From positions 3,963,497-4,027,496 of the forward strand of contig OY848921.1 in the NCBI GenBank assembly GCA_963693285.1: 64,000 nucleotides of DNA, given 5' to 3'. Below, piece after piece: positions 45,910 to 58,870 of the stretch. The number at the start of each line of letters is the position of its first letter. The stretch's first letter is position 1. Source of the stretch: Xestospongia muta (lineage: Eukaryota; Porifera; Demospongiae; Haplosclerida; Petrosiidae). The notes below the pieces were generated by a model, which searched no databases, was not told the DNA's origin, and saw only the letters and a program-made list of their open reading frames with translations. Both the position numbers and the translations under genes were made by a program.

Positions 45910-48580
45910 CATAATAAACATATAAAAAGACTATAATATTGATATAAAAGATCAGAGGAATACTTAATAAGTATCAAATACCTCCTTGCCTGAAGGACAT
46001 ATACAGGTAGTGAGAAAATTGGTCTAGGGCAGAGCCCAAGACATTCTATGCCCAAAACACAATCCAGGCAAGGATATATCTAATAATTGATACTGTGATA
46101 ATGCCACAAATATGTACTTAATAGTAGGTTTATGTTGCTGTAATCAACGAGGAATTGGGTACATTATATACACCAATGATGAAAGAGAACAAAGAGCTCT
46201 TTTGCATGAAAATAATGAAGAAAATTATTTCAAAGGACTAATTAAGTTGAAAGTCTGATCTTTGTGATTAGACACTATGTGTTTTGTAGAAGTTGCAGCA
46301 TCACAGACTAAAAACGTTTTTCAAAGTACTAGTGGTATCTTGTATAGCATTCAACAAAGGTTGTATACAATGAGTGAATTGATATAGATTTTCCAAAACT
46401 CTTTCAGAAGCATGAACTGGGTGGTATTACCTTTGAAGTGTGATGCTTGAAATAAATGTAATGAAAAGACAATATATGTGAGTGAGAATTTATAAAAGGA
46501 TATACTAGTCATTTCATACATGAGGCCTTGAAAAGAGATGGGTTTACCTCACATCCACCAAAATCTTTAAACAAGATTGTATCTATTATTATCTTGGAGA
46601 AAGTGGTTTAACTGAAGATTCTTTTTTCAACTATAAATAACAGCTTCTGCAGACTTGTAATGTTCAGATGAAGGAATGTACTAGCAAAGGATATGTATGA
46701 CTTAAATGTCAGCTGAGCAGATCACTAGAGATTTTGAAATGTGTTCTTCAGAGAAGCTCTTCTAATAAAAAATGCTACTGAGTGATTTACTAAGCATAGT
46801 CTACCTTTATAATTTGAAATGGCTGATGAGATTTATTGTTGATTAAATGTGGTTCAGTTCTAATTGGAAAGCAATAATTAATTGTGAATAGATTGAGTAT
46901 ATTGGGCTCACCAATGAGACATTTAATGATAGTAAAAAAACCAGGAAACCAGCACCAAAAGTTTGAACTTATAATCTTCCTGTATAGTTATAGTTATAAG
47001 TACTACTTGAGTTTATTTCGATCTGAAGGTTAATTTTATTGAAGGTCTGAAGGTTAATTTTATTGAAGGTATGAACCTTTAACCAAATATCTGATCAAGA
47101 TAGCGCTAAAATTCTTTAAAGTCTGTAATTGTATGTATGTATACCTAAAGACACTAAGAACTCTGATGTAAGAGAAATTTCTTCAATGATAAGAAAACCA
47201 TGTAATTCCATTTCTAAACTAATATGGAAAAATTATTCTCATGCTCTAAAAGAGATGCGTGCTACCAATGCAATGTAATCAGATCACTCACACATCAGGA
47301 TTAGAAAAGCCTATGGAAAATCCTGATGCTTAAGGAGTTATGTGATGTATATATTAGTTAAGACTCTTTATTTTCAGAAACATATCCCCTATGTGTTTAT
47401 CTCTCTAACTTATCCTGATGTACTGTCATAGTAGGACTGATTTGTCTTTCATCAATCAAATGAGTTCTAGGATGAGTGAATAAAAATGTTGTACCCTACC
47501 TTGTCCTAAAATCATAATTAGTAATGAAGGTGTTGCTAGGGGTAAAAAAAATATGCAATGCTAACGGTATAGTATTGCAAAATCTCAACGATTTAGGATA
47601 CATGTTGTGAGTTTGAGGTATGGACATTAAGTTATCCAAGCTAAATTTTGTTTTGAAGAGATCGAGTGCTCATAGCTAAAGATACACAGTCATGACTACT
47701 TGCAATTTGCTAGCTGATACAACTATTTCAACACAGTCGTGTTAGACCTAGAAGAGAGTAATATTGAAGGTGCATATCTTTCAGAGCCTTTAGACAAGCA
47801 TACTATGGAACAGTTGAGATGGTGGCTACTCAGACATGACATGCATATAGCTTAAGTGATCAAAAGCAGCAATTGATTGAAAGTAAGATACTTCTACAGT
47901 ATAATTAGTGTACTAAATATTTTGTTATTATGTATACACAGAATTTGAAAAGAGCAGTCTGAAATAGTAAAATATTGAAAGAAAAAGGAAATATCTAGTT
48001 GAGACAAGATTACATGCGCGTCCATTTCCTTTTACCTATCTTTCCGGTTCATGGTTGGTGCAGTATTACCACAGATAATGCTACTAGTCTGAAATCAGAT
48101 TTTGGTGCAGTATTACCCCAGATAATGCTACTAGTCTGAAATCAGATTTTCTTCCTTTATCTCAAAGAATGTTGTATAGTTACCTTGCTGAAGGTGTAGA
48201 TAATAAGCAGGGAAAATAAGCATTTATGCACTTAAATGTGGTTTTCCTTACTTCTCATCTGGACATGTTAGTAAAATTCCAGTTCAGAATCGAAATACAA
48301 CATACAGCACTTTTATCAAATATTCCATGATGCCATCCATGATATCTGGGCTGTGTAAGGTGAAAATGGTACTGAAAAAAGATTTTGTGGAACAACAGTG
48401 TGTTGGGAGTGTGGTTCAAGCATCATGTGATTGCTGCCGGGTAAGATGATGTCTTCTTGTATTTTTAAACAACATGCATAACATGCTGTGTCACACCTAC
48501 TACGTATTGAGCATGCGCAATTGCGCATTCCAAAAGCATGCAGTGTTTTTACAGCTGTGATAACTAAGCGACTCTGTTAT
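45910..48580. other. Intronic or intergenic; short tandem duplications
   Basis: No exon is recognised. A 48-bp tandem duplication (TGGTGCAGTATTACC-CAGAT... TCAGATTTT) lies at 48,056-48,151, and a ~24-bp one (GTCTGAAGGTTAATTTTATT) at 47,024-47,070. If the ankyrin exons on either side are one gene, this lies in its largest intron. Confidence 0.5.
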
Positions 48581-48587
48581 CATAACT

Positions 48588-51094
48588 ATGTCCCTCTTCA
48601 AATACTTCAATAAGCAGAGTAGTCAGGAGGATGCCACAGGTATAAATTTAATACATACACATAATTCATAGATGATTTCATACTATCTCTCCTGGCTCCT
48701 ATAGTGTCCTTGAGTATCAACTCTGCTGCTGGAGATGACCCTGCCTCAAATCCCGTTGAACAATCCAGCTCAGAAAGTGAAGCTGAAAGTGACGATCCTC
48801 TTCCTGCAGCCAAGCGTGTAGCACTTGATGAATCCTCTCAGCCACTACCCACCGACGTTGCACAGGTGGTTGGCTCTCACCACCTTAGTTCTAGCACTAG
48901 ACACAATTTACTTCTTCACCATTTTCGGCCAGATGCGAACTATAATTTCCCAAAGGGTTCCACAGGTCATACGTTTCAGTTTCAATGGCTTAAGTCTTTC
49001 ACTTGGCTCGTTTATAGCAAACAAACCAATGGTGGCTTCTGCCTCCCATGCGTTCTGTTTGCTCCCAGTGGCTACCGTGGGTCAAATCCAGGTGTGCTAG
49101 TGACTCGTCCTCTCACTAATTTCAAGAAGGCTTTAGAAATCCTCTGTAAGCATACAGACAAGGAGCACCACAAGGTGGCAATTGTTCGAGCCGAGGAGTT
49201 CCAGAAATCAATGCCTGGTCAACAGCTTGACATCCAGCTGAGAATGAGTAAATCTCTGGCAGAAACAATCTCAATGAATCGTCAAAAGCTCTCCTCTATC
49301 ATGAAGACCATACTTTTCTGTGGCCGGCAGAACATTGCACTACGTGGTCATTGAGACAGCGCACTTGATATAGAGAGAAATGTGGATGACTCACAGAACC
49401 ATGGCAACTTTGTAGCCTTGCTCAACTTTCACATTGATGCTGGAGATTCAGTCCTTGAGCAGCACCTTAGTTCAGCTGCACGGAATGCCACCTACACCTT
49501 GAACACAATTCAAAACCAGATCATTCCCATATTAGCTGACCAGGTATTACAGTTCATCATTAGCAGAGTCAAGGCAGCCAAGTGGTTTTCTGTGATAGCG
49601 GATGAAGTGACGGATATTTCGAATAAGGAGCAGCTTAGCATTGCTCTGCGGTATGTCGACAGTGACACACTGGTGGTTAGAGAGGACCTGGTTGGCTTTG
49701 TTGAGTGTGATACTGGAATTTCTGGGCATGATCTTGCCAGGAAAATCACAGGTACACTTGAGGAATTAGGGCTTGACCTGGAGCATCTTCGTGACCAGGC
49801 TTATGATGGAGCTGGCAACATGGCAGGCTCAGTAAAAGGAACAGCAGCATTGATTTGTTCTCAGTATCCCTTGGCCACGTACCTTCACTGTTCATCTCAT
49901 TGCCTCAATCTGGCTGTTGTGAAATCCCTAGAGGTGACAAGTGTACACAATATGATGGCAGTTGTGTGTAGAGTGTACCAGTTTTTCAGTGCCCATCCAA
50001 AACGTCAGGGGGCTTTTGAGAAGGCAATTTCTGAACGTCAACAATCCTCATCTGCACGAAAACTCAAGGACATGTGCAGAACACGATGGCTTCAACGCAT
50101 TGATGCCGTTGAGGTCTTCATGCAACTCTACCTCTCAGTTGTGGAGTGCTTTGAAAATATCTGCAATGATGGTGCTAGACTGTGGAGTCAGGATTCACTG
50201 ACTGATGCAAGAGGCCTGATTTTGGCAATTACCACAACTGATTTTGTTAGTGCTCTGGTCATAACAAACTCTTGCCTCAAGTATCTCAAAGCAGTTACAG
50301 CAAGTCTCCAAGCTGAGGCTAAGGATATCGTGACAGCTGTGAGTGAGATTGACATTGTTACAGCAACACTTCAAGATGTACGAGACAACATTGACACACA
50401 TCATGCTCAGTGGTTCCAGACTATTACAGAGATGCTCTTAGAAGTTGGCATAGAACCTTTTGTACCAAGGAGATGTGGTAGACTAACAGAACGAAGCAAC
50501 ATCCCAGCTGATACCCCGAGCGAGTACTTTAGACATACATTATCAATCCCAGTGCTCGACCATCTCCTGTGTGAGCTGAGATTTCTGTTTGACGAACACC
50601 AGCGAAGAGCACTGCTTGGCTTATCAATCGTACCCTCTCTCTTTGTCTCTTTGGAATCTGATGACCATATCTCAAGGTTCAAAGATCTTTCAGACCTTTA
50701 TACAAATGATCTGCCATCTCCAGAGTGCTTGGAGAGCAAACTTCATTGCTGGCAGATTAAGTGGCGAAGAGAACTAGAGGACCATGGAGAAAGCAGCTCG
50801 CCTAAAGGTCTAACACACACGTTGAGACACATCAGTTCCATGTATCCAAATATCACAGCTCTTGTAAAAATCCTCTGCACACTTCCAGTAACAACCTGCA
50901 CCGCTGAGAGGTCCTTCAGCAGTCTAAAAAGGAGCAATACTCCGTTTAGTTCAACAATGACCAACACCAGATTGACTGGGCTAACTCTACTTCACGTACA
51001 TCGTGATATTGACATCAACCTCGAAGCCGCCCTGGACAAGTTCGCTAGGTTGTACCCGAGACGACTGAGAATGACGGAAATACTTAATAATTAA
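48588..51094 (+). pseudogene. hAT transposase, two exons, one premature stop
   Basis: Exon 1 48,588-48,639 (MSLFKYFNKQSSQEDAT), a 65-bp intron (ACAG|GTATAA to CCTATAG), exon 2 from 48,705, phase 1. Domains: acidic linker; TTF-type zinc finger (FQFQWLKSFTWLVY, GGFCLPCVLFAPSG, TRPLTNFKKALEILCKH); central region with SVIADEVTDISNKEQLSIAL (first catalytic Asp), RDQAYDGAGNMAGSVKGTAA (second), LHCSSHCLNLAVVKSLEV (Cys/His motif) and CRTRWLQRIDAV; C-terminal hAT dimerisation domain (PVTTCTAERSFSSLKRSNTP, LTGLTLLHVHRDIDINL). The frame from 49,382 to 51,094 is open. The single lesion is TGA at 49,352-49,354 in RGH*DSALD, where CGA would restore Arg. Very recent inactivation, or readthrough is possible. 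Confidence 0.9.
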
Positions 51095-51167
51095 ATTTTT
51101 AACTGTGCTATATTTGCGCATGTACAAAATAAAGGGCGTGGTCCTAAATTTACAGCCCCCCCTAACG

Positions 51168-51188
51168 CCATTCCTAGAACCGCCTCTG
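51168..51188 (-). repeat. hAT 3' terminal inverted repeat
   Basis: Read on the minus strand this is CAGAGGCGGTTCTAGGAATG, the consensus-like end of hAT elements. The following TCTATTGT would be the 8-bp target duplication if the left end were found. Confidence 0.7.
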
Positions 51189-51189
51189 T

Positions 51190-52340
51190 CTATTGTTTTT
51201 TAAATGAGATATAATTTAGTAAATATCCATTGAAAATGTATGTTTATGTACACAATGACTGCATGTTTTGAGATGTTTTAACATAAGTGGTCCCTTGAAT
51301 ACTTCTCCCTGAATACACTTGGCAATATTTGCAAATCTCTTCTGTTGAAGGAAATAGTTAATCTCACTTAGAGTTCTTTGTATATAAAGCCACGCTGTGT
51401 GATGAAATACCATGAAACAGTTGCTTGAGAAATTTGGAAAAGATGAGCTAAGTCACAATAGGGCAGTTAAGTTTAAGTTTTTTAAGAGTGAGAAATAGTT
51501 GATTGAAAGAGTCAAGGTTTCATCTTATCTCGCTTTCAACATTGTTGTCATTGATGAAAGCAGACACATCACTACAATAGACATCACTTCCAACCACAAA
51601 GGATCACTTAGCAACACAATACAGGGTTCTGATGACATGACTTCAGGTGAAATTATCTGAGGATCTGGTGATATTAAATTGAGTATTGTTGTTGAGGATG
51701 ATGTTAACTTTGATTTCTTATCCACTAATAACTTATAATGGACAAGACACTGTGCATGAGGTGTAAGAGATTCTGTTTGTTTTGTAGTGTCAGTTTACTT
51801 TTAGCAGACTTTTTCATGGCTCCAGAGACACAGCAATTGTTAGGCATTTTGATTTTCTTACTCTGTTAATAGAAATCAAAAGGTTTAATTATAACACTTT
51901 AGACGGTCTACAGATACTGTTATAGTAATCTAAACACTAGGAGAAATATCTCAAGTTTGGTATACAGAAGTGTCTTCTTCGATGAACTATATCTCAGGCT
52001 ACCAACATCTGATTTCTTCACAATTAATTTTATTATAGAATGATCACAGTATATATCCAAAATTTCTGAGGGCTCTCCAAAGTTCGCTGATTTTGCCATT
52101 GACTGCAATACTATACTGTTAGCATTACATTACTTTTTAGCCCAGCAGTTTAACAGGAAGTAATTTTTTTTGATACAAAAATTATTTCAAATTCTTTGAG
52201 CCTTATACAACCTAACTTGCTTAGTTATTAGTTATGTTTTGATGCACATTCTTTACTACAAAACTATTGTAGTAACTGCAGCCCTAAGTCTATATCTATC
52301 TGTTAATCATTTACCTCACTCTCTAGAGAAGCTCAGTACA
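51190..52340. other. No recognised gene
   Basis: Only short minus-strand frames (51,525-51,725 and 51,920-52,108), with no family features. Confidence 0.45.
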
Positions 52341-52348
52341 TTTGTCAG

Positions 52349-53060
52349 TTGTTGGTTGATCAACTAAGAAACTTATTAACATACTACAATTTGGTCAGCA
52401 GTATCTCAGACTTTGACCCAACTCAAGATGACTGGAAGTGTTATGTTGAATCGATAGACAGTACTTGGCAGCAAATGATATATCGCAGGTTGAGAAGAAA
52501 TGGGGCCATTCTCATCAGGTTACTTAAAGCTAGGATGTGTAAGTTCATTTGGAATCTCATTTCTCTAGATAACCTACATTTCAAACATGCAAGGACATGA
52601 CAAAATTTTCTCTTAAAGCATCTCATTGCCATTTAAGTTAACCCAAACAACAAAAAGACAGAAATGCAAGTGGATACTTGGGCTTCTGTCAGTATCATTA
52701 GTGAATTGATGTAACAGAAGAATCTGTGGAATCATACTACAGAAACAACTCCATCTCCTGCAGGAGAAACAATTGAGGTGCTAGGGAGCTGCTACCTGAA
52801 AAACCTCTTATGCAAACTCAACTACCAGTGTTTGTGTTCAAAGAAATGATTGAGTGGGAACTTAGGAGACTATTCAGTGAGGATATCTTTGAACCTATGT
52901 CATTCAAAAAATGGGCTGCCTGCATTTTTGCTGTTACAAATAACTGTATCTTCAGTTCATTAATATTCATTACCAAGAGTGGAGGATCTTTTGGTCAGCT
53001 ATACAGGTGTAAATCATTCATCAAGCTTGACATATCACGTGCATATACAATCAGTAAAGT
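52349..53060 (+). pseudogene. Gypsy-type LTR retrotransposon fragment (gag and RT pieces)
   Basis: 52,400-52,600 resembles the Gypsy gag pattern (DFDPTQDDWKCYVESI, RRNGAILIRLL, then WNLISLD). 52,810-53,045 resembles the start of Gypsy reverse transcriptase (MIEWELRRLFSEDIFEPMSF KKWAA, and FIKLDISRAY). Protease, the YxDD active site, RNase H and integrase are absent, and stops separate the parts. No LTRs were found. It is a dead internal fragment. Confidence 0.6.
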
Positions 53061-54370
53061 CAGATATTGTTATCTTCTGCAACCTTCCAGAGACGTTCCA
53101 AAGGTCCAAATCCTCGCAGTGATCCTAAATCAATCACTCCCCAACAGCGCCTTAAGAACTCCCGATATTCAGATGAATATTTGGTTGTTTCAAATGGAAA
53201 GATGTTTTGTTGCGTATGCAAGGAAGACCTTTCCATTAAAACTAGCATGATCCAACAACCACATAAAGTCCAATAAGCACAACATAGGAAAAAAAGATTG
53301 GAGAAAAACAGAGCAGTGATATGGAGATCGTAGAAGTATTTAAGTCATATGATACTGCAGAGAATCCAAAGGGTGAATCACTCCCAGTGCAGCAGCATCT
53401 GTACCACATAAATGCATGTAGTGCGTACATTTTTGTTGGCTGGGGTACCATTGAATAAGCTTCCACTATTCAGAGAACTGCTTGAGGATTATGCATATAG
53501 CTTTACAGATCATCAGCATATGTCAGACTTAGTTCCTTTCATACTTGTCCAGGAAAAGGAGAAAATTTAACAGGAAATCATTGGTAAGGGAATTTCAATT
53601 GTTTTTGATGGCACCACTAGATTAGGTGAGGTTTTTGTAATTGTAGTTCACTTATTGAATCTGAATGGTGCATCCAACATAGATTGATTTGCCTACAGCT
53701 GCTGGCTAAGAGTATGACCAGGAATGAAATTGCCCATCAGGTCATTAATACATTGTATTTGGAATATGGAATTCATGCAGTTGGAGCACAATTATGGCCA
53801 TGACGCATGATTGTGTATCAACCAATAATGTTGCTATGAGGACATTGAAGGTCCTATACCCTTATATGTAGGGGGTTGGATGTTTTTCACACACATTAAA
53901 TAGGATTGGCAAAACGTTTAACATTCCTTCTGTCAATGATTTTACAACTTAATGGATTAGCTTATTTTCCCATAGTTTCAAAGCAAAATTTTGGTGGAAG
54001 GAACACACTGGCCTCACAATTGATGGTTACTGCCCGATAAGATGGTGGAGTAAATGGGAAATTATGAACATGTTATTAGCAGTTTTTGGAGATGTAGTAC
54101 CTTTTCTCAGATGACTTCTCAGGAAGCAAAAAATCTAAACTGCTTGAATATTTTGAAAATCCTAAGACTGCACACCCTTAAAGTAGAACTTGCTTCTGTG
54201 GTTGACACTGGAAACCTTTTGTAGAAGCAACCTACAAGCTTGAATCGGATGGTCCTGTTGCACTTGAGTATTACAAAGTAATCAGCTCTCTCAGAGTATC
54301 TGCTAAAATTGAAAATTATCCCAACATCCAGGCAATTTTAAAGTCCATTGCTTATGGTAAAAGAAATGAT
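53060..54370 (+). pseudogene. Second hAT transposase remnant (CGGBP1-like finger type)
   Basis: 53,067-53,270 reads a BED/CGGBP1-like finger: PQQRLKNSRYSDEYLVVSNG KMFCCVCKEDLSIKTSMIQ. Further pieces in shifting frames: FLLAGVPLNKLPLFRELLED, HMSDLVPFILVQEKEKI, EIIGKGISIVFDGTTRLGEV (first Asp in FDGTTR), and finally ATYKLESDGPVALEYYKVIS SLRVSAKIE at 54,220-54,320. Many stops and frameshifts. It abuts the Gypsy fragment directly and is older than the hAT at 48.6-51.2 kb. Confidence 0.7.
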
Positions 54371-54920
54371 TCTGTATAGAATAATAGGTGAAACTAAAAG
54401 CATTATAGGCTCAAGCCTAATGACACCTTTGCAATGCTAATACAGAACCTTTAATTTAAAATATGATGTTTTAAAATAGATGGTTCAACTAGTAAAATCT
54501 CAGTAAACATAGTGAGATTATTTAGAAAAAGTAATCCATTTGGGCTTTTTTGAAGTGTTAAAAAGCATTTTAAGGATCACTGAGCTCCAGAAAGATCTTC
54601 AACCTCTGAATTGACTCTTTACTCTTTACTCTTTAAGCCTTACCTCAAATCTTATTATAGTATCGGAAATTCTTCTTAAAACTGTAAAGTCAATCAAAAC
54701 TATCTATCATTATCCAACAGAAACAAATCAATACAAAAACAAGCTTCGAGCTGAACATCTCTTGACCTTATACAAATCTGTATATAAAAATAGTAATTAT
54801 AACTGTTTGTGGGTGTAATGTAGAACATGCTAGCTTCTTTCTTTGCGTTATTTGATTATAGTGTTGTAAAATGATTTCTCTAAGTTTTCTTTTACAATGG
54901 AGTGTTTGCAGATCTTGTTG
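54370..54920. other. No recognised gene
   Basis: AT-rich sequence after the dead hAT; nothing supported. Confidence 0.45.
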
Positions 54921-54924
54921 TGAG

Positions 54925-56410
54925 TTAATACCTTTCCAACAGGAACAAAAGAGTTAACTTTGCCTTTACCTAGTCTTACTGTATTGATTTAAGCTACAGA
55001 TTTTGCATCATTCTAAGGTATTTTATGCATGGGATGTAAGAGGATTTTCTCATATACTCTATGCACTTAGTGCTGAAGCACATTTTAATGTTATTCATTA
55101 CTTGTTCACGTGAATGTCATGCAAACAGACTACATTTTCTCTCATGTTCATGAAGATGCTAAGGAGAAAGAGACTGAGGTCACAAACAAACGAGGATGTT
55201 GTGAATGTCTACGACTATTGCGAGGAACTCAACAGGTGTAAATGGACTCGTGGATCTCTCAAAAAACAGCTAATGCCACAAAAGTTTCACATACCAGAAT
55301 CAAGAGGCTACAGATAGTTCTGATGACAAATAGTTCTAGGCATTCTCAGTCTTCCTTCTTTGTTAAAAGGTTTTTTTCAGAACCACAGTGGCTTTGTAGC
55401 TGCCTTAAATGACAAAAGACAATACTTGATTATTATTTTAACAATAACAATGATTATGATGGCACATCTGTTCATATAATTAGAACTTTACTTTTGAATT
55501 GCCATGTGATACACAGCAGACTCGTATTCATTAAATCCTCCAAGGTCTGTAGTTTCAAGTATGGTGAAGGTATGCCATTGACAATGTATGGAGTTTTTTA
55601 GTTAGCTACATTCTCGTACCACTAGAGAGCCTAAATTTATATATAAAATGCACTTTGCTACTTTCTCATAGCACTGGAGAGCCTACATTTATATATAAAA
55701 TGCACATTTGCAAGCTGTATTGATTGACGCAATTTCCATGCAGATAGCATGTAAAAGGGCAAAGTTATTTACATGTTAATACCTTTCCAACAGGAACAAA
55801 AGAGTTAACTTTGCCTTTACCTAGTCTTACTGTATTGATTTAAGCTACAGATTTTGCATCATTCTAAGGTATTTTATGCATGGGATGTAAGGACCTCTTA
55901 AACAAACCCCTAATGCCACAGGAGTTTCTTGTGCCAACATCAAAAGGCTACCAAAAGAGAGAGTTGACACTGGTGGTGCTGCTTTTTCAACTCCAATAAA
56001 GAGATTCTAGGCATTCTCCTCTTCTTCTTTGTTAAAATGTTCTTTTCAGAACCACGGTGGCTTTATAGCTGCCTTAATTAAATCGCAAAAACCAACATGT
56101 GAGTGATATTTTAATAGAAATAATTGTTATGATAGAACATTTGTTCATATAATTAGACTGTAATTTTGAATTGCCATGTGACACACAGCTGACTTCCCAA
56201 GGTGAAAAGTGTTATTCAAAGGCGTGGATTTTGAAATATGACGAAGGTATGCCATTGAAAATGTACAGAGTTTATAGTTTGCTACTTTCCCGTAGAACTA
56301 GAAAAGCCAAAATTTTATATATAAAATGCTCATTTCCAAGCTGAATTGATTGCTGCAAGTTCCATGCAGATGGCATGTAAAATGGCAAAGTTATTTACAT
56401 ATCTGGGTAG
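54925..56410. repeat. Tandem duplication of an ~840-bp unit, two diverged copies
   Basis: A ~117-bp block (GTTAATACCTTTCCAACAGG ... GGGATGTAAG) occurs at 54,924-55,042 and, almost unchanged, at 55,774-55,891. Later parts also pair: CAGAACCAC-GTGGCTTT-TAGCTGCC at 55,378 and 56,047, GAATTGCCATGTGA-ACACAGC at 55,497 and 56,168, and TATATATAAAATGC at 55,638, 55,690 and 56,316. A 67-codon frame at 55,114-55,317 is not recognised. Confidence 0.8.
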
Positions 56411-56480
56411 CTCAACTAAACTAGCACAACATATAGCATTATAAATTATGGACAGCTATAATTACTAAAATGTTGCTGAC

Positions 56481-56579
56481 CTTATCTGAAACATTTACTT
56501 TCATACCAGCATCTAGAAGAACTTGAACAATCTTATCATGACCATTATAACATGATATGTAGAGAACAGTTTTGTAGGT
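56481..56579 (-). CDS. Ankyrin-repeat exon
   Basis: 99 bp, phase 0, ATATAG|ACCTAC to GATAAG|GTCAGC. Encodes one ankyrin repeat, TYKTVLYISCYNGHDKIVQV then LLDAGMKVNVSDK, with the usual GH-IV-LL-G--N pattern. Same strand and exon style as the Roc-COR gene downstream, so it may be its upstream part. Confidence 0.75.
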
Positions 56580-56745
56580 CTATATAACAATTATTATAAG
56601 AGATTTATTATTATATTATCATTATTATATTACATACTCTTAAAAACAATTAAACCTTTATATACAGTCTTTTAAGGACAAACAACTTGCTTTTTTACTT
56701 CAGTTATACACAGTTTATGAAAAAGATAAGTATGTGAACACTTAC

Positions 56746-56844
56746 ATTGTTAACATGGTCTAGGTTGGCTCCTTTCTGCAATAAAAGCAGTACAACATCT
56801 TTGTGCCCATTCATTACTGCTAACATGAAAGGAGTAGACCCCTC
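56746..56844 (-). CDS. Ankyrin-repeat exon, duplicated
   Basis: 99 bp, phase 0, TTCCAG|GAGGGG to AACAAT|GTAAGT. Encodes EGSTPFMLAVMNGHKDVVLL LLQKGANLDHVNN. The exon at 60,768-60,866 is the same except for one residue (M to I in VMNGH) and a few bases, showing recent duplication. Confidence 0.85.
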
Positions 56845-56942
56845 CTGGAAATATTATGATAACATATTAGGAAAATACATCAAAACAGACGTAAAATAAC
56901 AACATTGTATTACATAATCTTGGATATTGTATTACATTATAT

Positions 56943-58870
56943 CACACTTACCGACTATTATATTTTAGAGGACACATCAAGATGACAAGTATTCACAGCG
57001 TAGTAAATTTGTAGTAAAACAAAAATATAGTAAATAAAATCACAACATTGTACTACATTTGCTCAGAAATTATACTACATTATATCACACTTACCTGCTA
57101 TTATATTTTAGAGGACACATCAAGATGACAAGTATTCACAGCATAGTAAATTTGTAGAAAAACAACAATATAGTAAATAAAATCACAACATTGTACTACA
57201 TTAGCTCAGAAATTATACTAGATTATATCACACTTACCAACTATTATATTTTAGAGGACATATCAAGATGACAAGTATTCACAGCATAGTAAATTTGTAG
57301 AATAACAACAATATAGTAAATAAAATCACAACATTGCACTACATTAGCTCAGGAATTATACTACATTATATCACACTTACCGACTATTATATTTAAAGGA
57401 CACATCAAGATGACAAGTATTCACAGCAGAGTAAATTTTGTAGAAAAACAACAATAAAATAAATAAAATCACAACATTGTAATACATAAACTTAAAAATT
57501 ATACAACATTATATCACACTTACGGGCTATTATATTTTAGAGGACACATCAAGATGACAAGTATTTACAGCGTAGTAAATTTGTAGAAAAACAACAATAT
57601 AGTAAATAAAATCAGAACATTGTACTACATTAGCTCAGAAATTATACTACATTATATCACACTTACCGACTATTATATTTTAGAGGACACATCAAGAAGA
57701 AAGGTATTCACAACGTAGTAAATTTGTAGAAAAACAACAATATAGTAAATAAAATCACAACATTGTACTACATTAGCTCAGAAATTATACTACATTATAT
57801 CACACTTACCGGCTATTATATTTTAGAGGACACATCAAGATGACAAGTATTCACAGCATAGTAAATTTGTAGAAAAACAACAATATAGTCAATAAAATCA
57901 CAACATTGTACTACATTAGCTCAGAAAGTATACTACATTATATCACACTTACCCACTATTATATTTTAGAGGACACATCAAGATGACAAATATTCACAGC
58001 GTAGTAAATTTGTAGAAAAACAACAATATAGTAAATAAAATCACAACATTGCACTACATTAGCTCAGAAATTATACTACATTATATCACACTTACTGACT
58101 ATTATATTTTAGAGGACACATCAAGATGACAAGTTTTCACAGCATAGTAAATTTGTAGAAAAACAACAATATAGTAAATAAAATCACAACATTGTACTAC
58201 ATAAACTTAGAAATTATACTATATTATATTACACTTACAGGCTATTATATTTTAGAGGACATATCAAGATGACAAGTATTCACAGCGTAGTAAATTTGTA
58301 GAAAAACAACAATATAGTAAATAAAATCATAACATTGTACTACATTAGCTCAGAAATTATACTACATTATATCACACTTACCTGCTATTATATTTTAGAG
58401 GACACATCAAGATGACAAATATTCACAACGTAGTAAATTTGTAGAAAAACAACAATATAGTAAATAAAATCACAACATTGCACTACATTAGCTCAGAAAT
58501 TATACTACATTATATCACACTTACTGACTATTATATTTTAGAGGACACATCAAGATCACAAGTATTCACAGCGTAATAAATTTGTAGAAAAACAAAAATA
58601 TAGTAAATAAATTCACAACATTCTACTACATTAGCTCAGAAATTATACTACATTATATCACACTTACCGACTATTATATTTTAGAGGACACATCAAGATG
58701 ACAAGTATTCACAGCATAGTAAATTTGTAGAAAAAAAACAATATAGTAAATAAAATCACATCATTGTACTACATTAGCTCAGAAATTGTACTACATTATA
58801 TCACACTTACTGACTATTACATTTTAGAGGACACATCAAGATGACAAGTAGTCATACCACAGAAAAGGTA
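56943..58870. repeat. 143-bp tandem repeat array 1 (about 14 copies)
   Basis: Unit begins CACACTTACCGACTATTATA and contains TTTTAGAGGACACATCAAGA, then GTAGTAAATTTGTAGAAAAA and ACTACATTAGCTCAGAAATT. Copies start every 142-144 bp from 56,943. It lies in the intron upstream (minus-strand sense) of the ankyrin exon 56,746-56,844. In minus orientation each unit carries GGTAAGTGTG, a perfect splice-donor-like site. The last copy decays into GC-neutral sequence after 58,850. Confidence 0.95.

Larger units (their letters stand above)
48588..51188 (+). mobile_element. hAT transposon (TTF-finger type), 5' end not found
   Basis: Carries a two-exon transposase gene and ends at 51,188 with the inverse of CAGAGGCGGTTCTAGGAATG, the usual CAG-GGCGG type hAT terminus. 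A matching 5' end was not found upstream of 48,588, and the 8-bp target duplication could not be confirmed. It has higher GC and CpG than the flanks, a sign of recent insertion. It lies antisense to the ankyrin exons on either side. Confidence 0.8.

Noticed and set aside
48056..48151. 48-bp tandem duplication as the left end of the hAT element
   Set aside because: It has no similarity to the CAGAGGCGG terminus and no inverted partner at 51,188.
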